Below, one piece after another: positions 39,580 to 48,018 of a stretch of DNA of 64,000 nucleotides. The stretch's first letter is position 1. Each line of letters begins with the position of its first letter. This DNA is from Ottowia massiliensis. GTDB taxonomy: Bacteria; Pseudomonadota; Gammaproteobacteria; Burkholderiales; Burkholderiaceae_C. The stretch lies in contig NZ_LT964854.1 in NCBI RefSeq assembly GCF_900240305.1, positions 2,356,001 through 2,420,000 on the forward strand, read 5' to 3'. The notes below the pieces were generated by a model. It ran no database searches. It was not told the DNA's origin and worked only from the letters and a program-made list of their open reading frames with translations. The position numbers and the translations under genes are program-made.

Positions 39580-40509
39580 ATGCCGCGCACCATGCTCCTC
39601 ACCATTGCCACCCGCGAAAGCCGCCTGGCCTTATGGCAGGCCGAACACGTCAAAACGCTGCTCCAGCAGCAAGGGCATGCGGCTGCCCTGCTGGGCATGA
39701 CCACGCGCGGCGACCAGATTCTGGACGTGGCGCTGAGCAAAGTCGGCGGCAAGGGCCTGTTCGTGAAAGAGCTGGAAACGGCGCTGCATGAGGGCCGCGC
39801 CGATCTGGCCGTGCACTCGCTCAAAGATGTGCCCATGGAGCTGCCGCCCGGCTTCGCGCTGGCCTGCGTGATGCGGCGCGAAGACCCGCGCGATGCTTGG
39901 GTGTCGCCCGGCTGCGCCAGCCTGGAGGAGCTGCCGCCGGGCGCGGCCGTTGGCACTTCCAGCCTGCGCCGCACCGTGCTGCTGCGCGCGCGGCTGGCGG
40001 CGCTGGGGCGGGCTGACGTGCGCATTGAGCCGCTGCGCGGCAACCTGGACACGCGCCTTCGCAAACTGGACGAAGGGCGCTACGCCGCCATCGTGCTGGC
40101 TGCCGCCGGCCTCAAGCGCCTGGGGCTGGGCGGGCGCATCCGCCGCCTTTTTTCTACTGACGAAATGCTGCCTGCCGCAGGGCAGGGCGCATTGGGCATC
40201 GAAATTTGCGAAGGCCGCGCTGATGTGCAAGCCGCGCTGGCGCCGCTGGCGGATCAGGCCACCTGGCTGGCCGTGGAGGCCGAGCGCGCCGTTAGCCGCG
40301 CCTTGGGCGGCAGCTGCTCCATGCCGCTGGCCGCCCATGCCACGCTGGAAGGCGGCGCCATGCGCCTGCGCGCCGCCTGGGGCGATCCGCAGGGACAGCC
40401 GCGCCTGGTGACCGCGCAAGGCAGCGCCGCCGTCGCCACGCAGGCCGAAGCGCGCGCCCTGGGCCAGCGCGTGGCGGCCGATTTGCAAGCGGGCGGCGCC
40501 AGGCCCTGA
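39580..40509 (+). CDS. hemC: hydroxymethylbilane synthase (porphobilinogen deaminase)
   Basis: HemC polymerises four porphobilinogens into hydroxymethylbilane. The 309-aa enzyme has RESRLALWQAEHVK (12-25), the KGLFVKELE..HSLKDVP region (58-85), the GTSSLRR motif (125-131) and RGNLDTRL (153-160). GGSCSMPLAAH contains Cys246, which holds the dipyrromethane cofactor. The start is ATG 39580 or the in-frame ATG 39592. The ORF extends back to 39478 through a tandem repeat, which is not family sequence. hemD follows, but only after a 664-bp gap with a repeat insertion. Confidence 0.96.
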   Translation: MPRTMLLTIATRESRLALWQAEHVKTLLQQQGHAAALLGMTTRGDQILDVALSKVGGKGLFVKELETALHEGRADLAVHSLKDVPMELPPGFALACVMRREDPRDAWVSPGCASLEELPPGAAVGTSSLRRTVLLRARLAALGRADVRIEPLRGNLDTRLRKLDEGRYAAIVLAAAGLKRLGLGGRIRRLFSTDEMLPAAGQGALGIEICEGRADVQAALAPLADQATWLAVEAERAVSRALGGSCSMPLAAHATLEGGAMRLRAAWGDPQGQPRLVTAQGSAAVATQAEARALGQRVAADLQAGGARP

Positions 40510-41173
40510 AAGCCTGCTCAACGTCAGGCCGTAGGGGCAAAAAGCGCGGCCTCAGGCGGCCTGCGGCCTTGGAAATCCTTGCCGAGTCACAAAGCCCGCT
40601 TGTGGTTTGTGATTCGCGCCGCGCAGCCCCCGATCCGCCGCCCCCACAGCCAGATGGCAGACGGGATCTATGCGACTGCTTGCGACTGATGCCGGAGCAA
40701 GTGGCGGTATGCCCGCCATGCGGCATTAAAAACAGGAGCGGATTTGATGGGGCAGAAATGCCTTTCTGCGCACGTTCTACTAGGACGACATGCTATGAAT
40801 AAAGGAGCGAAAATATCCCTTCGTTATCGCTTTAAACGCCATAGCCCGCCCTTTCCGCCCTTGCTGCCAGGTTGCGGGCAGTCTCCGGACTTTGGTGAAA
40901 AAACAGCAGGATCAGCACAGCTCTTTTGGCGGCGGCCTTGTGTGACGGGTATTTTTCAAACACGGCAAAAATGCTTTTTGCAAATATGGACATTGCGGCT
41001 TTGAAAATGGCGGTTTTCGTGCGTTGAATGGCCCTTGAACCGGGGTGCACGGCGCCGCACGCGGGACGAGCGGGGCCGGTGCACAGGCAATGGCGTGACA
41101 AAATGCGCGGAAATCCGTTTGGACGGAAATCTCTTTTTGTTTTTCCCTTCCGTTTTTCGAGTAGTTGACGATC
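40510..41173. other. intergenic region between hemC and hemD
   Basis: This 664-bp spacer holds repeat copy 12 and non-coding-looking DNA. hemC and hemD are normally adjacent, so the spacer is unusual. A GC-rich stretch at about 40535-40570 (AAAAAGCGCGGCCTCAGG) resembles one at 17575. No gene is supported. Confidence 0.6.
40724..40814 (+). repeat. dispersed intergenic repeat, copy 12, between hemC and hemD
   Basis: Left end AACAGGAGCGGATTTGATGGG; foldable centre GCAGAAATGCCTTTCTGC; core TTCTACTAGGACGACATGCTATGAAT; right end AAAGGAGCGAAAAT. Confidence 0.94.
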
Positions 41174-42019
41174 ATGACCGAGCTTCTTTGCCCCCGTGCC
41201 CTCATTACCCGTCCGGAGCCTGAAGCCAGCCGCTGGGTGCAGGCGCTGGCCTCGCGGGGAGTGCCCGCGCATGTGCTGCCGCTCATCGCCATTCAGCCCG
41301 TGCCGGATGCAGCGGCGCTGATCGACACATTTGCACGCCTGGGCAACTATTCGGCGCTGATGTTCGTGAGCGGCAATGCGGCGCGGCACTTTTTCATGGC
41401 CTTCAAGCGCTTTGCGCCCAAGTTGCTGGAATCGGGCTTGCTGGAGATGGCCGCCTGGTCGCCTGGCCCCGGCACCAGCGCAGTGCTGCGCGAATGCGGC
41501 TGGCCTACGGCGTTGATCGTGCAGCCTGCGGCGGATGCGCCGCAATTCGATTCCGAATCGCTATGGCAGAGCGTGCGCGAAAACGTGCGCCCCGGCGAGC
41601 GCGTGCTGATCGTGCGCGGCGGCGATGCCCAGGGGCGCAGCCAGGGGCGCGACTGGCTGGCCGAGCAGCTGACGGAGGCGGGCGTGACAGTGGAGCAGGT
41701 GGTGGCCTACTGCCGCACCGCGCCCATCTTCAGCGCCGAGCAGAAGGCGCTGGCGCGCCAGGCGGCGGGCGATGGCACGGTGTGGGTGTTCAGCAGCTCC
41801 GAAGCCATTTCCAACCTGCGCAAGTCCGCGCCCGGGCAAAACTGGCAGAAAGCCCGCGCGCTGACCACGCATCCGCGCATCGCGCAGGCAGCGCGCGAGG
41901 CGGGCTTTGGCACGGTGCGCGAGTCCCGCCCTGTCATGCAGGCCGTGGTGCAGGCGCTGCGCTGCTGGGACGAGCCGCAGCAGGAGCCTGCGCAGGAGCA
42001 GGGCGCGCCGCAGCCCTGA
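41174..42019 (+). CDS. hemD: uroporphyrinogen-III synthase
   Basis: HemD closes and inverts ring D of hydroxymethylbilane to give uroporphyrinogen III. The 281-aa sequence has low overall conservation, as is normal, but shows ALITRPEPEASRWVQALASRG, LIAIQPVPD, SALMFVSGNAARHFF and VLIVRGGDAQGR..LAEQLTEAGVTVEQVVAYCRT. VWVFSSSEAISNL and TTHPRIAQAAREAGFG come late in the second domain. I chose ATG 41174 over a TTG three codons earlier. It is downstream of hemC on the same strand but far from it. The C-terminal tail is Gln/Glu/Pro-rich. Confidence 0.92.
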   Translation: MTELLCPRALITRPEPEASRWVQALASRGVPAHVLPLIAIQPVPDAAALIDTFARLGNYSALMFVSGNAARHFFMAFKRFAPKLLESGLLEMAAWSPGPGTSAVLRECGWPTALIVQPAADAPQFDSESLWQSVRENVRPGERVLIVRGGDAQGRSQGRDWLAEQLTEAGVTVEQVVAYCRTAPIFSAEQKALARQAAGDGTVWVFSSSEAISNLRKSAPGQNWQKARALTTHPRIAQAAREAGFGTVRESRPVMQAVVQALRCWDEPQQEPAQEQGAPQP

Positions 42020-42565
42020 AAAAGCGGCGCACATGAAAATAACGCCCGGATTCCGTCAGATCAATGGTTTGAAAATCGCTGAAATCCGCTCGCCAGAGCG
42101 GGCGATTGGCCATATTGGAGATGCGCTGGATTGACTGGGCGATGTGTCTTTCAAGACAAAGATGGCCGGATAAATCCGGCAACAATTTGCCGCCTGTCGC
42201 TTTCGCCTCGTCATTAGGGGTGATTTTCAAGGTATCCAGCGCATGACGGCAGGCGGGCGTTTTCAGATTCGCCATTGCGCCGTGCCGGGCATGGGTTTGT
42301 CTGGCGCTATTTTTTCGATAGGCTTGCATGAAGCGCTGGCGCGCGCCTGAAAGACGCCGTTGTTTCAGGATGCTGACAGGGCATTCAGGGTATTTGCAAT
42401 GCCGCGCCGGATTTTGAATGCGCTTGAATGAATGGCTGAAATGAATATCGCCAGAGCGCATGGCGATGCTGGAAATGGATATTTCCTGTTGTTTGCGGTG
42501 CCGGGCGTTTGCCGGTTTGCATCAAGCTGAAAAAGGCAAAAAGGCGAAAACGGCAGCGCTGGGAT
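42020..42565. other. convergent intergenic region without recognised features
   Basis: This 546-bp stretch between hemD and the PHP gene holds no convincing ORF or repeat copy. A small hairpin (GCCGGATAAATCCGGC) lies at about 42165-42180. The DNA is a little AT-richer than the flanking genes. Confidence 0.5.
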
Positions 42566-43459
42566 TTAGCGGCTAGCCAGCTGCGGCAGCATCCAGACGG
42601 GAGTAAGGCCTGCAGGCAGGGGCGGCAGGCGGCCCAGGTCGGTGCGGCTTTCGCGGGGGCTGTGAAAGTCGCTGCCGCGCGAGGCGGCCAGGTTGAATTC
42701 CCGGGCGATGCTGGCGTAGTGCGCGATTTCGGCCGGGGTGTGGCTGCTGGTGACCACTTCAATGCCATGCCCGCCGTGCGCCTTGAATTCGGTAAACAGC
42801 GCGTATTTTTCGACGGGCGTGAGCCGGTAGCGCGCCGGGTGGGCGATGACGGCCACGCCGCCCGCCTGCGTGATCCAGCCTATGGCCTCGCCCAGCCCGG
42901 CCCAGTGGTGGGGCACATAGCCGGGCTTGCCGGCGGTGAGGAAACGGCGGAAGACTTCGCCGTTGTCGCGGCACACGCCGGTTTCAATCAGAAAGCGGGC
43001 GAAATGGGTGCGGGCGATGAGGGCGGGGCTGCCCGCATGGCGCAATGCGCCTTCGTAAGCACCTGAAATGCCTGCCTTGGCCAGCCCTTCGGCCATCTTC
43101 TGGGCGCGGGGGCCGCGCCCGTCACGGTTGGCGGCCAGGCCGCGCGCCAGGGCGGTGCTTTCCGCCGGGTCAAAGCCCAGGCCGACGATGTGGACGGTAT
43201 CGCTTGCGAAGCTGACGGAAATTTCCACGCCGGTGAGGTAGCGCATGCCGCAGGCGCTGGCGGCGGCATGCGCGCGGGCCTGGCCGCTGATGACGTCGTG
43301 ATCGGTCAGCGACCACAACTGCACGCCGTTGGCAGCGGCGCGCTCGGCCAGCGCTTCAGGCTCCAAGGTGCCGTCAGAGGCAGTGGAGTGGCTGTGCAGG
43401 TCGGCATTGAGTTCGGGCGAGAGGGGGGAGATGGAGGTTTTGGGGCGGCTGATGTTCAC
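42566..43459 (-). CDS. PHP-domain phosphoesterase, YciV/RnmA-like (3',5'-nucleoside bisphosphate phosphatase)
   Basis: This 297-aa PHP protein has the metal ligands HSHS (residues 22-25), LTDHD (51-55), GVEIS, the ARTHFARFL segment, AHPARY and GSDFHSP near the C-terminus. The layout fits E. coli YciV (RnmA), which hydrolyses nucleoside bisphosphates and trims 5' ends of short RNA. The start is GTG at 43457-43459; no ATG is placed well and there is no clear ribosome site. It lies upstream of no obvious partner. Assignment of the exact substrate is by homology. Confidence 0.85.
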   Translation of the reverse strand: MNISRPKTSISPLSPELNADLHSHSTASDGTLEPEALAERAAANGVQLWSLTDHDVISGQARAHAAASACGMRYLTGVEISVSFASDTVHIVGLGFDPAESTALARGLAANRDGRGPRAQKMAEGLAKAGISGAYEGALRHAGSPALIARTHFARFLIETGVCRDNGEVFRRFLTAGKPGYVPHHWAGLGEAIGWITQAGGVAVIAHPARYRLTPVEKYALFTEFKAHGGHGIEVVTSSHTPAEIAHYASIAREFNLAASRGSDFHSPRESRTDLGRLPPLPAGLTPVWMLPQLASR

Positions 43460-43695
43460 GTAGGCATTCTAGGAGGAAGGCAAGGGCGGGCAGGCCTGGA
43501 AAACCACCTAAACGAAGGGCTGAAAAAGCTTTTTCCGCTTTGAATTTAATAGCATGAAAACACGAGTGGACTAGGACATAAGGCCGTTTTGATGCTTGCT
43601 CAGCCAGATGTCACAGATATATTTGAAAATCATTTTCTTTCTTGAAAAGGTTTGGAGCCTGTTTTGCTTCTTACGGCCAGATTGCAAACAGGCGC
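43460..43695. other. short intergenic region with a possible scrambled repeat remnant
   Basis: At about 43540-43585 fragments like AATAGCATG and ACTAGGACATA occur in an order that does not match the dispersed repeat. It may be a rearranged remnant. No gene was seen. Confidence 0.35.
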
Positions 43696-45126
43696 TTAGC
43701 GGGGGGGCTCACTTTCAGCGGCCGGGCGGCTGCTGGGCGGATCGGGCGGCAGCAGGGTTTGCGCCGCGCTCTCGGGCAAGGCTTCCACTTGTTTGAGGGC
43801 GCGGTGCATCACGTTGCTGCGCGTTTGCGCCTGCTCGAGCGTGTTGAGCACGGTTTGCGTCTGGCTGCGGATGCGCGCGAGCACGTCGCCGAATTTGCCG
43901 AATTCGGTTTTCACCGCGCCCAGCACCTGCCAGACTTCGCTGCTGCGCTTTTGCAGCGCCAGCGTGCGAAAGCCCATTTGCAGGCTGTTGAGCATGGCCA
44001 GCAAGGTGACGGGGCCGGCCAGGGTGATGCGGCATTCGCGCTGCAAGGCTTGCAGCAGGCCGGGGCGGCGCAGGGCTTCGGCATACAGGCCTTCGGCGGG
44101 CAGAAAGAGGATGCCGAAGTCGGTGGTGTGCGGCGGCTGCAGGTATTTGTCGGCCATGCTGCGCGCTTCTTGCCGCAAGCGCGCTTCCAGCGCGCGGGCG
44201 GCGGCTTCGGCGGCAGGCGCGTCGGCTCTTTGCTGGGCGTCCAGCAGGCGCTCGTAGTCTTCGGTGGGAAATTTGGCGTCGATGGGCAGCCAGACGCTTT
44301 CGCCGTCTTCGCCCCGGCCCGGCAGGCGGATGGCGAAGTCCACGGCCTGGCGGCTGCCGGGGCGCGTGGCCACTTGCGCGGCGTATTGCTCCGGTGTGAA
44401 GACCTGCTCGAGCAGGCCGGCCAGCTGCGCTTCGCCAAAGATGCCGCGCGTTTTCACGTTGGCCAGCAGGTGCTTGAGATCGCCCACGCCTTGCGCCAGC
44501 GTGTGCATTTCGCCCAGGCCGCGATGCACTTGCTCCAGCCGTTCGGCCACTTGCCGGAAGCTCTCGCCCAGGCGCTGCTCCAGCGTGGTTTGCAGTTTTT
44601 CATCGACGGTGCGGCGCATTTCGTCCAGTTTTTCGGCGTTGCCTTGTTGCAGGCGGGCCAGCTCTTGCTGCAAGGCGCCGCGCACTTCCTGCAAGCGGCG
44701 GGCGTTGTTTTCGCTGAGCGATTGCAGTTGCGTGGCCAGCGTGTCGGCCAGCGTTTTTTGCAGCAGGGCCAGCTGCTGGGCGAAGGCGTCTATCTGCGCA
44801 TTTTGCGTGCGGGTGGCTTCGGCGTTTTGGCGGGTGATGGTTTGCTGAAAGGCGGTGAGCGCGTGCAGGCTTTCTTGCCGCCCTTCGCGCGCGCCTTGGG
44901 CGATTTGCTGGCGCAGTTCGCGCTCCAGGCGCACGGAGGTTTCACGCTGCTCCTGCGCATGCGCGGCAGCCTGTGCGGCAGCGCTTTGGGTCAGCAGCTG
45001 CATGTCTTGCAGCGAAGGTGCATCCGCCGCGCGCTGCGGCCTGCGCAACAGCACGGCGATGAGCAGCGCGGCATTCAGCAAGCCCAAGGCCAGGGCGGCC
45101 CAGAAAAGAAAAGCAGGGTGGTTCAT
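43696..45126 (-). CDS. rmuC: DNA recombination protein RmuC
   Basis: This 476-aa protein has an N-terminal transmembrane helix (residues 6-27) and a long coiled coil (about 50-190). The RmuC nuclease-like domain includes VKTRGIFGEAQLAGLLEQVFTPEQY, DFAIRLPGR, LPIDAKFPTEDYERLL and DFGILFLPAEGLYAEALR. RmuC limits inversions between short inverted repeats and affects recombination, which is of interest in a region full of dispersed repeats. I chose ATG 45124-45126; the longer TTG start overlaps the upstream gene. It is 20 nt downstream of the EamA gene, same strand. Confidence 0.93.
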   Translation of the reverse strand: MNHPAFLFWAALALGLLNAALLIAVLLRRPQRAADAPSLQDMQLLTQSAAAQAAAHAQEQRETSVRLERELRQQIAQGAREGRQESLHALTAFQQTITRQNAEATRTQNAQIDAFAQQLALLQKTLADTLATQLQSLSENNARRLQEVRGALQQELARLQQGNAEKLDEMRRTVDEKLQTTLEQRLGESFRQVAERLEQVHRGLGEMHTLAQGVGDLKHLLANVKTRGIFGEAQLAGLLEQVFTPEQYAAQVATRPGSRQAVDFAIRLPGRGEDGESVWLPIDAKFPTEDYERLLDAQQRADAPAAEAAARALEARLRQEARSMADKYLQPPHTTDFGILFLPAEGLYAEALRRPGLLQALQRECRITLAGPVTLLAMLNSLQMGFRTLALQKRSSEVWQVLGAVKTEFGKFGDVLARIRSQTQTVLNTLEQAQTRSNVMHRALKQVEALPESAAQTLLPPDPPSSRPAAESEPPR

Positions 45127-45146
45127 GGAAGCGAGCCGGTCCGGTC

Positions 45147-46043
45147 TCAATGACTGCCGTGGTGCGCCCGGATGGCGGCCACGATGCCCAGGGTGAAAAG
45201 GAGGGCGGCGGCCAGTTGCATGCCATCAGGCCAGGCGCGCGCCCAGAGCGCGTCGTAACACAGCGCGAAGAGGGTTTCGCTCACGATGAGCTGCCCGCAC
45301 AGGCTGGCGGGCAGGCGCCGGCTGGCGACGTTCCACAACACGGTGGCCAGCCAGCTTGCGCAAAAGCCGATGGCGAAGGCCACCAACAAAAAAACGCCCA
45401 GGCCGGGTGTGGCGGCCAGCCGCGTGGCGGGCGTGCCGACGGCCAGCCACATGAGCGCGCCGCCCAAGCCCGTGGCCACGCCCAGCCAGTTGGTCCAGTC
45501 GCGGGCGCCGACATCAGGGTGGCGCTTGAGCCAAGCGGCGTTGAGCAGCGCGAAGGCCGTCCAGCTTGCCAGGCCGCCGCAAGCCAGCGCCAGGCCTGCG
45601 GCGTCTAAGCGGCCCGTGGCTGCGCGTTGCGCGCTGTGCAGCCCCATCAGCCACAGACCTGCCGCCGTGAGCGCCAGCCCCGGCAGCAGGGCGGCCCAGC
45701 GTAGGGATTGGGGCTTGCCCAGCAGCATCACCCAGATGGGCACGGTGCCCATGATGAGCGCGGGCAGCGCCACGCCCAGCCGCCGGATGGACAGCACGAC
45801 CAGCAGGTAGTAGCCCGTAAAGCCCAGCACCGACAGCGCCAGCGCCGCCAGCCAGTGCCGCAAACCGGGCAGACGGCTGGGAGCAAAGCGCCAGGCCATC
45901 ATGAGCAGCGCCGTCAGGCCATAAACGATGAAGCGGGCCGCGCTGACATCCAATGCCGAAAAAGCCGGAACCACGCGCGGCGCCAGAAAGGAAAAGCCCC
46001 AGAACGCGCCCGCGCCCAAGCCCGCAAAAACGCCAATCCACAT
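45147..46043 (-). CDS. DMT/EamA family transporter
   Basis: This 298-aa protein has ten hydrophobic helices in two EamA repeats (FWGFSFLAPRVVPAFSALDVSAARFIVYGLTALLMM in the first; SETLFALCYDALW in the second). The substrate of such drug/metabolite exporters cannot be told from the sequence. Start at 46041-46043. It is in the same direction as rmuC, 20 nt away, so they may share a transcript, and it is divergent from the ETF-QO gene. Confidence 0.88.
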   Translation of the reverse strand: MWIGVFAGLGAGAFWGFSFLAPRVVPAFSALDVSAARFIVYGLTALLMMAWRFAPSRLPGLRHWLAALALSVLGFTGYYLLVVLSIRRLGVALPALIMGTVPIWVMLLGKPQSLRWAALLPGLALTAAGLWLMGLHSAQRAATGRLDAAGLALACGGLASWTAFALLNAAWLKRHPDVGARDWTNWLGVATGLGGALMWLAVGTPATRLAATPGLGVFLLVAFAIGFCASWLATVLWNVASRRLPASLCGQLIVSETLFALCYDALWARAWPDGMQLAAALLFTLGIVAAIRAHHGSH

Positions 46044-46274
46044 GCTTAGAGCTTCGCCCGAAAAACGTTCATTTGCACACGCGCAACTCCTGAAAGGATA
46101 GCAGTGAATCAGGGCCGCGTAACGGGCTGGCCAGCGTTGAAAGCAGGTTCAGTGACCCACCTCAATACCTTGTATTACGGAGCGCTCCAGCCCTGTGCTG
46201 TTCCTTCGTTTTGACGGAAGGCATATTTACAATGAGAAGTGATCTTCTCCCACTCACAAGAAAGAGACAAAACC

Positions 46275-47981
46275 ATGAGTACAGCACAAGCCATTTTGGA
46301 GCAGTACGGCCCGCGCGAGGCCATGGAATACGACGTGGTGATCGTTGGCGGCGGCCCCGCCGGCCTGTCAGCCGCCATCCGGCTCAAGCAGCTGGCCGCC
46401 CAAGACGGAAAAGAGCTTTCTGTCGTGGTGCTGGAAAAAGGTTCGGAGCCGGGCGCGCACATTCTTTCAGGCGCCATCATGGATCCGCGATCGCTGAACG
46501 AGCTGATTCCCGACTGGAAGGAAAAAGGCGCGCCGCTGAACCAGCCCGTCACGGACGAAGCCTATGTCTTTCTGAACCGCAACGGCGGCGGCGCGCGGGT
46601 GCCCGGCGTGCTGCTGCCGCCTTTTGCCGACAGCCACGGCTGCTACATCGTCAGCCTGGGCAACGTCACGCGCTGGCTGGCCGCGCAGGCCGAAGAGCTG
46701 GGCGTGGAAATCTTCCCCGGCTTTCCCGCCGCCGAAGTGCTGTATGACGAAGAAGGCCGCGTCAAGGGCGTGGCCACGGGCAACATGGGCGTGGGCAAAG
46801 ACGGTGAGCCGACCGAAAACTTCCAGCTGGGCATGGAGCTGCTGGGCAAATACACGCTGTTTGCCGAAGGCTCGCGCGGCCAGCTGGGCAAGCAGCTCAT
46901 CGCCCGCTACAAGCTCGACGCCGAAAGCGACCCGCAAAGCTACGCCATCGGCATCAAGGAGCTGTGGGAAATCGACCCCTCGCGCCACACCCCCGGCTTT
47001 GCCATGCACACCGCCGGCTGGCCCATGGACGAAATGACCTACGGCGGCGCCTTCATGTACCACGCCGAAAACAACCTGATGTATTGCGGCTTCGTCATTG
47101 GCCTGAACTACACCAATCCCTACCTCAGCCCCTTCGAGGAATTCCAGCGCTGGAAAACGCACCCGCGCATCAGCTGGTATTTCACCGACGACCACGGCAA
47201 CGTGAACGCCAAGCGCGTGTCCTACGGCGCGCGCGCCATCACCGCTGGCGGCGTTTTGTCGCTGCCCAAGCTGGTGTTTCCGGGCGGCGCGCTGCTGGGC
47301 TGCAACGCGGGCTTTCTGAACGTCAGCCGCATCAAGGGCGCGCATGCGGCCATCAAAAGCGGCATGCTGGCTGCCAAAGCCGCCTATGACGCCGTGACGC
47401 AAGGCCGCCAGCAAGACGAACTCACCGATTACCCGCGCACCTTCTACTCAAGCTGGCTGTATGCCGAGCTGGACAAAGACCGCAACTTCAAGAACTGGTT
47501 CAAGAAGGGCCTGACGGTGGGCAGCCTGATGAACGGCTTCGAGCAAATGGCGCTGCGCGGCCACATGCCCTGGACGCTGCACCGCCACCAGCCCGACCAC
47601 GTGCAGCTCAAGCCCGCTGCCCAGTGCCAGCCCATTGATTACCCCAAGCCTGACGGCAAACTCACCTTTGACCGCCTCTCGGGCGTTTTCATCAGCAACA
47701 CCAGCCACGAGGAAAACCAGCCCTCGCACCTCACGCTGAAAGACCCCGATGTGCCCGTGAAGGTGAACCTGGCCCAATACGCAGGCCCCGAAGCGCGCTA
47801 CTGTCCCGCCGCCGTGTACGAATACGTGCCCGACGAGACCCAAGGCGGCAACGCCCAGCGCCTGCAAATCAACGCCTCCAACTGTCTGCACTGCAAAACC
47901 TGCGACATCAAGGACCCCACGCAAAACATCGTGTGGGTTGCGCCCGAAGGCGGCGGCGGCCCCAACTACTCCGGCATGTAA
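46275..47981 (+). CDS. electron transfer flavoprotein-ubiquinone oxidoreductase
   Basis: This 568-aa ETF-QO moves electrons from reduced ETF to ubiquinone, linking fatty acid and amino acid dehydrogenases to the respiratory chain. The FAD fold begins VVIVGGGPAGLSAAIRL (about residues 21-37). The [4Fe-4S] cluster is set by RYCPA and CLHCKTC (about residues 537-543) near the C-terminus. The ubiquinone-binding and membrane-surface helix lies in the middle. The ATG at 46275 follows an AAAGAGA site; the ORF start at 46239 is not needed. It is monotopic, not transmembrane. No etfAB genes are in the window. Confidence 0.95.
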   Translation: MSTAQAILEQYGPREAMEYDVVIVGGGPAGLSAAIRLKQLAAQDGKELSVVVLEKGSEPGAHILSGAIMDPRSLNELIPDWKEKGAPLNQPVTDEAYVFLNRNGGGARVPGVLLPPFADSHGCYIVSLGNVTRWLAAQAEELGVEIFPGFPAAEVLYDEEGRVKGVATGNMGVGKDGEPTENFQLGMELLGKYTLFAEGSRGQLGKQLIARYKLDAESDPQSYAIGIKELWEIDPSRHTPGFAMHTAGWPMDEMTYGGAFMYHAENNLMYCGFVIGLNYTNPYLSPFEEFQRWKTHPRISWYFTDDHGNVNAKRVSYGARAITAGGVLSLPKLVFPGGALLGCNAGFLNVSRIKGAHAAIKSGMLAAKAAYDAVTQGRQQDELTDYPRTFYSSWLYAELDKDRNFKNWFKKGLTVGSLMNGFEQMALRGHMPWTLHRHQPDHVQLKPAAQCQPIDYPKPDGKLTFDRLSGVFISNTSHEENQPSHLTLKDPDVPVKVNLAQYAGPEARYCPAAVYEYVPDETQGGNAQRLQINASNCLHCKTCDIKDPTQNIVWVAPEGGGGPNYSGM

Positions 47982-48018
47982 GCCAGCCCGGCGAAACCGG
48001 ATCCGACAGGGAGAAAAC

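Noticed and set aside
43540..43590. Possible sixteenth copy of the dispersed repeat
   Set aside because: It has AATAGCATG and ACTAGGACATA, but in the wrong relative order and without either end block. At best it is a rearranged remnant, so I did not count it.
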